The notes under the pieces: generated by a model
The model's input: only the letters and a program-made list of their open reading frames with translations
Database searches by the model: none
Told to the model about the DNA's origin: nothing
Translations under genes and position numbers: made by a program
Shown here: piece after piece, positions 4,193 through 5,801 of the stretch
Position numbering within the stretch: the first letter of the stretch is position 1
Layout: each line of letters opens with the position of its first letter
Assembly (NCBI GenBank): GCA_012032575.1
Contig: JAAUSP010000495.1
Span: forward strand, 1-5,801
Reading direction: 5' to 3'
Source of the DNA: Anaerolineales bacterium
GTDB lineage: Bacteria > Chloroflexota > Anaerolineae > 4572-78 > J111
DNA: 5,801 nt

Positions 4193-5801
4193 TTACTGAC
4201 TGTAACCAATAGCCGCGATAACCAAATCAAGCAGATCAACCGTTCCATCCGTATTGAGGTCGGCGGCGGAGTCGCTGCTGCCGTAGCGGGCAGCGAGGAA
4301 GGTCAAGTCAAGGATATTGATCTGGCCATCCCCGTTGACATCGCCGTTGAGCTGCGGTGCAGACTCTTCATTTTTCCAGAGTTCTACCCCAATCTGGTCG
4401 CTGTTGTCCGCCGTATCGGGCGAGGCGATTTTGGTCATGGCGTCGGCGCACAGCTTGCCGTGGTCGCCGATGACAGTCACAATCCCCGGCACAAAACCGC
4501 TGGCGACATACACCCGGTTGGTGGCCCGGTCAACGGCGATGCCGTCGGCGGGATAGTAGTCTACATTTTGGGCCAGAGGCAAGTGGAAGCCGCCGCCCCA
4601 GCCCTTGGGGATAAAGAGGGCCTGGTTGGCCTCGCTGCCGTCGCCCAGGGTGGTGGTGGCCCAGAGATGGCCGCCGTCGCCGCTGGGGCCAACGCTGGGA
4701 TTGACCGCGATCACCCGCATGGGGACAGGCCGGCGGGGGTTGTTATAACCCCGGTGAAACGCCGCCCAGCCCAGAAATTGATCGGGCTGACCGTTGGCGG
4801 GACCAATGACCACAATCCGGTGCGGCTCGACGGTGGCGACATAGATCAGGTTGCGCGTTTCGTCAATGGCCAGGCCATACGGCTCTTTGCTGTCGTACAG
4901 GCTGACATTTTTAAGCACGGTGGTTCCGTTTATAACCGCCACATTCTGGGTGGGACCGCCAAAGTTGACCACGTACACTTTGCCGGTCAACGGGTTGGCT
5001 GCCAGATGGAACGGGCGCAGAAAATGGCCGGTCAACGTGGTGACAATGGCTCGCGTCTCGGCGTTGATGACCGTGACCGAGTCGGACAAGCTGTTGGCGA
5101 CGTAAACGTACTGGTGAACCGGGTCATAAGCGACGCCCCACGGTTGATCGCCGACGCTGAGAGCGGGCAGAATGGTAAACGTGGTGGCGTCGGCGTTGAC
5201 TTGGATGGGCGTCACCTGGTCGGTGCTGTGGCTGGTGACCCAGATAATGTTGCGCTGCGGATCGTGGGCGATACCGTTGGCGGTGAAAATACCGCCGATA
5301 GTTTGCACGATGGTATTGTTCTGGCTGTTGATGACGGAAACACTGTCGCTGCCGTAGTTAGCCACATAGACCCGCTGGCGCAGCGAGTCTACCGCCAGGC
5401 CGCGCGGTTCCTGGCCCACCGTGACCGTGCCGAGCGATGTTGGGGCGCAGGTGTGCAAGGGCACGGGATTGGGCTGGGTCTGCGCTTCGGGGCGAAGATG
5501 TAATTTAGCTACGTAGGCATCGCTGAACCCCTCCAGAGTTGTATCGAACGCGCCGGCGGTGGTGGGGAAGTCGGTGGAATTGGTATCGCCGGTCAGGAAA
5601 ACATCGTCGGGTCCGGCCAGGGCGATGCCGTAGCCGCGCTCATAGCTGGTCTCGCCGCCAAAGAAGCTGCTGTAGACCAGGCTGCCATTCGGGTGAAACT
5701 TGGCTACAAAGGCGTCAGTATAGGGAGTAGGTTTGATTGCAGCCGATACACTCCCGGTCAAACGCGCCGGGCGTGGTCGGGAAGTTGGTCGAGCCGGTCT
5801 G
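4193..5801 (-). CDS. Secreted SBBP / seven-blade YVTN propeller / dockerin protein, 5' end outside the window, frameshifted
   Basis: The gene enters from the right edge and ends at TAA 4193-4195. Numbering residues from the TTG at 5761 (not a real start), residues 1-90 hold SBBP-type repeats: TDAFVAKFHPNGSLVYSSFF and NSTDFPTTAGAFDTTLEG followed by SDAYVAKL. The upstream bases encode another one (TGSTNFPTTPGAFD). After a short Pro/Gln linker, residues 113-441 show seven consecutive YVTN-like units, e.g. RGLAVDSLRQRVYVANYGSD, GVAYDPVHQYVYVANSLSDS, YGLAIDETRNLIYVAT and DGIAVDRATNRVYVASG, enough for one closed seven-blade propeller. Residues 473-520 are a type I dockerin with two calcium loops: D474, N476, D478, D485 and D501, N503, D505, D512. 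It is presumably exported and calcium-bound outside the cell; the ligand is unknown. Dockerins outside cellulosomes are common in environmental bacteria. It is convergent with the genes to its left. Confidence 0.9.
   Translation of the reverse strand, partial: RPARPTSRPRPARLTGSVSAAIKPTPYTDAFVAKFHPNGSLVYSSFFGGETSYERGYGIALAGPDDVFLTGDTNSTDFPTTAGAFDTTLEGFSDAYVAKLHLRPEAQTQPNPVPLHTCAPTSLGTVTVGQEPRGLAVDSLRQRVYVANYGSDSVSVINSQNNTIVQTIGGIFTANGIAHDPQRNIIWVTSHSTDQVTPIQVNADATTFTILPALSVGDQPWGVAYDPVHQYVYVANSLSDSVTVINAETRAIVTTLTGHFLRPFHLAANPLTGKVYVVNFGGPTQNVAVINGTTVLKNVSLYDSKEPYGLAIDETRNLIYVATVEPHRIVVIGPANGQPDQFLGWAAFHRGYNNPRRPVPMRVIAVNPSVGPSGDGGHLWATTTLGDGSEANQALFIPKGWGGGFHLPLAQNVDYYPADGIAVDRATNRVYVASGFVPGIVTVIGDHGKLCADAMTKIASPDTADNSDQIGVELWKNEESAPQLNGDVNGDGQINILDLTFLAARYGSSDSAADLNTDGTVDLLDLVIAAIGYSQ
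5710..5726 (-). other. Single-base frameshift in the dockerin protein gene
   Basis: Read on the minus strand, the upstream frame gives TGSTNFPTTPGAFDRECIGC, then NQTYS, and then hits TGA a few codons later. The frame that continues gives YTDAFVAKF, the usual next part of an SBBP repeat. Removing one C of the CCC run (GGG on the plus strand at 5723-5725) joins them as ...NQTYS-YTDAFVAKF, keeping normal repeat spacing. It may be a real mutation or a sequencing error. Confidence 0.75.

Noticed and set aside
4142..5503. A 453-codon open frame on the plus strand
   Set aside because: It is antisense to the dockerin and propeller gene. Its protein is a run of G, V, D, A and R without any domain, and the opposite strand has clear repeat motifs.
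1..5801. A complete novel defence or biosynthetic system
   Set aside because: No catalytic domains are seen apart from a methyltransferase tail without its active site; the remaining genes are envelope or sensor-type propeller proteins, so no such system can be supported.

Overview
The window looks like part of a bacterial chromosome of fairly high GC content (visual impression, not computed), most likely a member of the Chloroflexota such as an Anaerolineae-like lineage. The lineage is an inference. It rests on the mix of a DUF5667-type anti-sigma-like membrane protein, DUF11, TolB/PD40 propellers, Asp-box (BNR) propellers, SBBP and YVTN repeats, a dockerin on a non-cellulosomal protein, and several palindromic intergenic repeats. 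No rRNA, tRNA, CRISPR array or transposase gene is visible.

Layout from left to right. (1) At about 22-231, minus strand, is a short piece that reads like the C-terminal tail of a site-specific DNA methyltransferase, cut off at its upstream side. (2) Directly abutting it on the plus strand is a gene ending at 1978. It encodes an N-terminally truncated anti-sigma-like region, one membrane segment, a DUF5667 helix region, a DUF11 domain and a TolB-like propeller. (3) At 1983-2083 there is an array of 7-base repeats in both orientations, followed by an intrinsic terminator. (4) At 2247-3465 is an Asp-box propeller protein anchored by a membrane helix at each end, interrupted by a single-base frameshift near 2901. 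(5) At 3481-3552 and 3932-4031 are two palindromic repeats with related ends. They flank a small two-helix membrane protein gene starting at 3586, which also appears to be frameshifted (near 3745). (6) At 4075-4191 a strong terminator and a third palindrome separate convergent genes. (7) From 4193 to the right edge, minus strand, lies the 3' part of a large secreted protein: SBBP repeats, then a seven-blade YVTN-type propeller, then a C-terminal dockerin. It shows one more single-base frameshift near 5724.

The common theme is extracytoplasmic beta-propeller proteins, either anchored in the membrane or secreted, next to a membrane anti-sigma-like sensor. They may belong to the cell envelope, but no shared pathway can be shown. 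I see no clear new enzymatic or defence system. The points most worth following are the broken junction near position 230, three single-base frameshifts that all fall at or next to runs of three or four G (or C), the repeat families, and the unusual fusion of anti-sigma, DUF11 and TolB parts.
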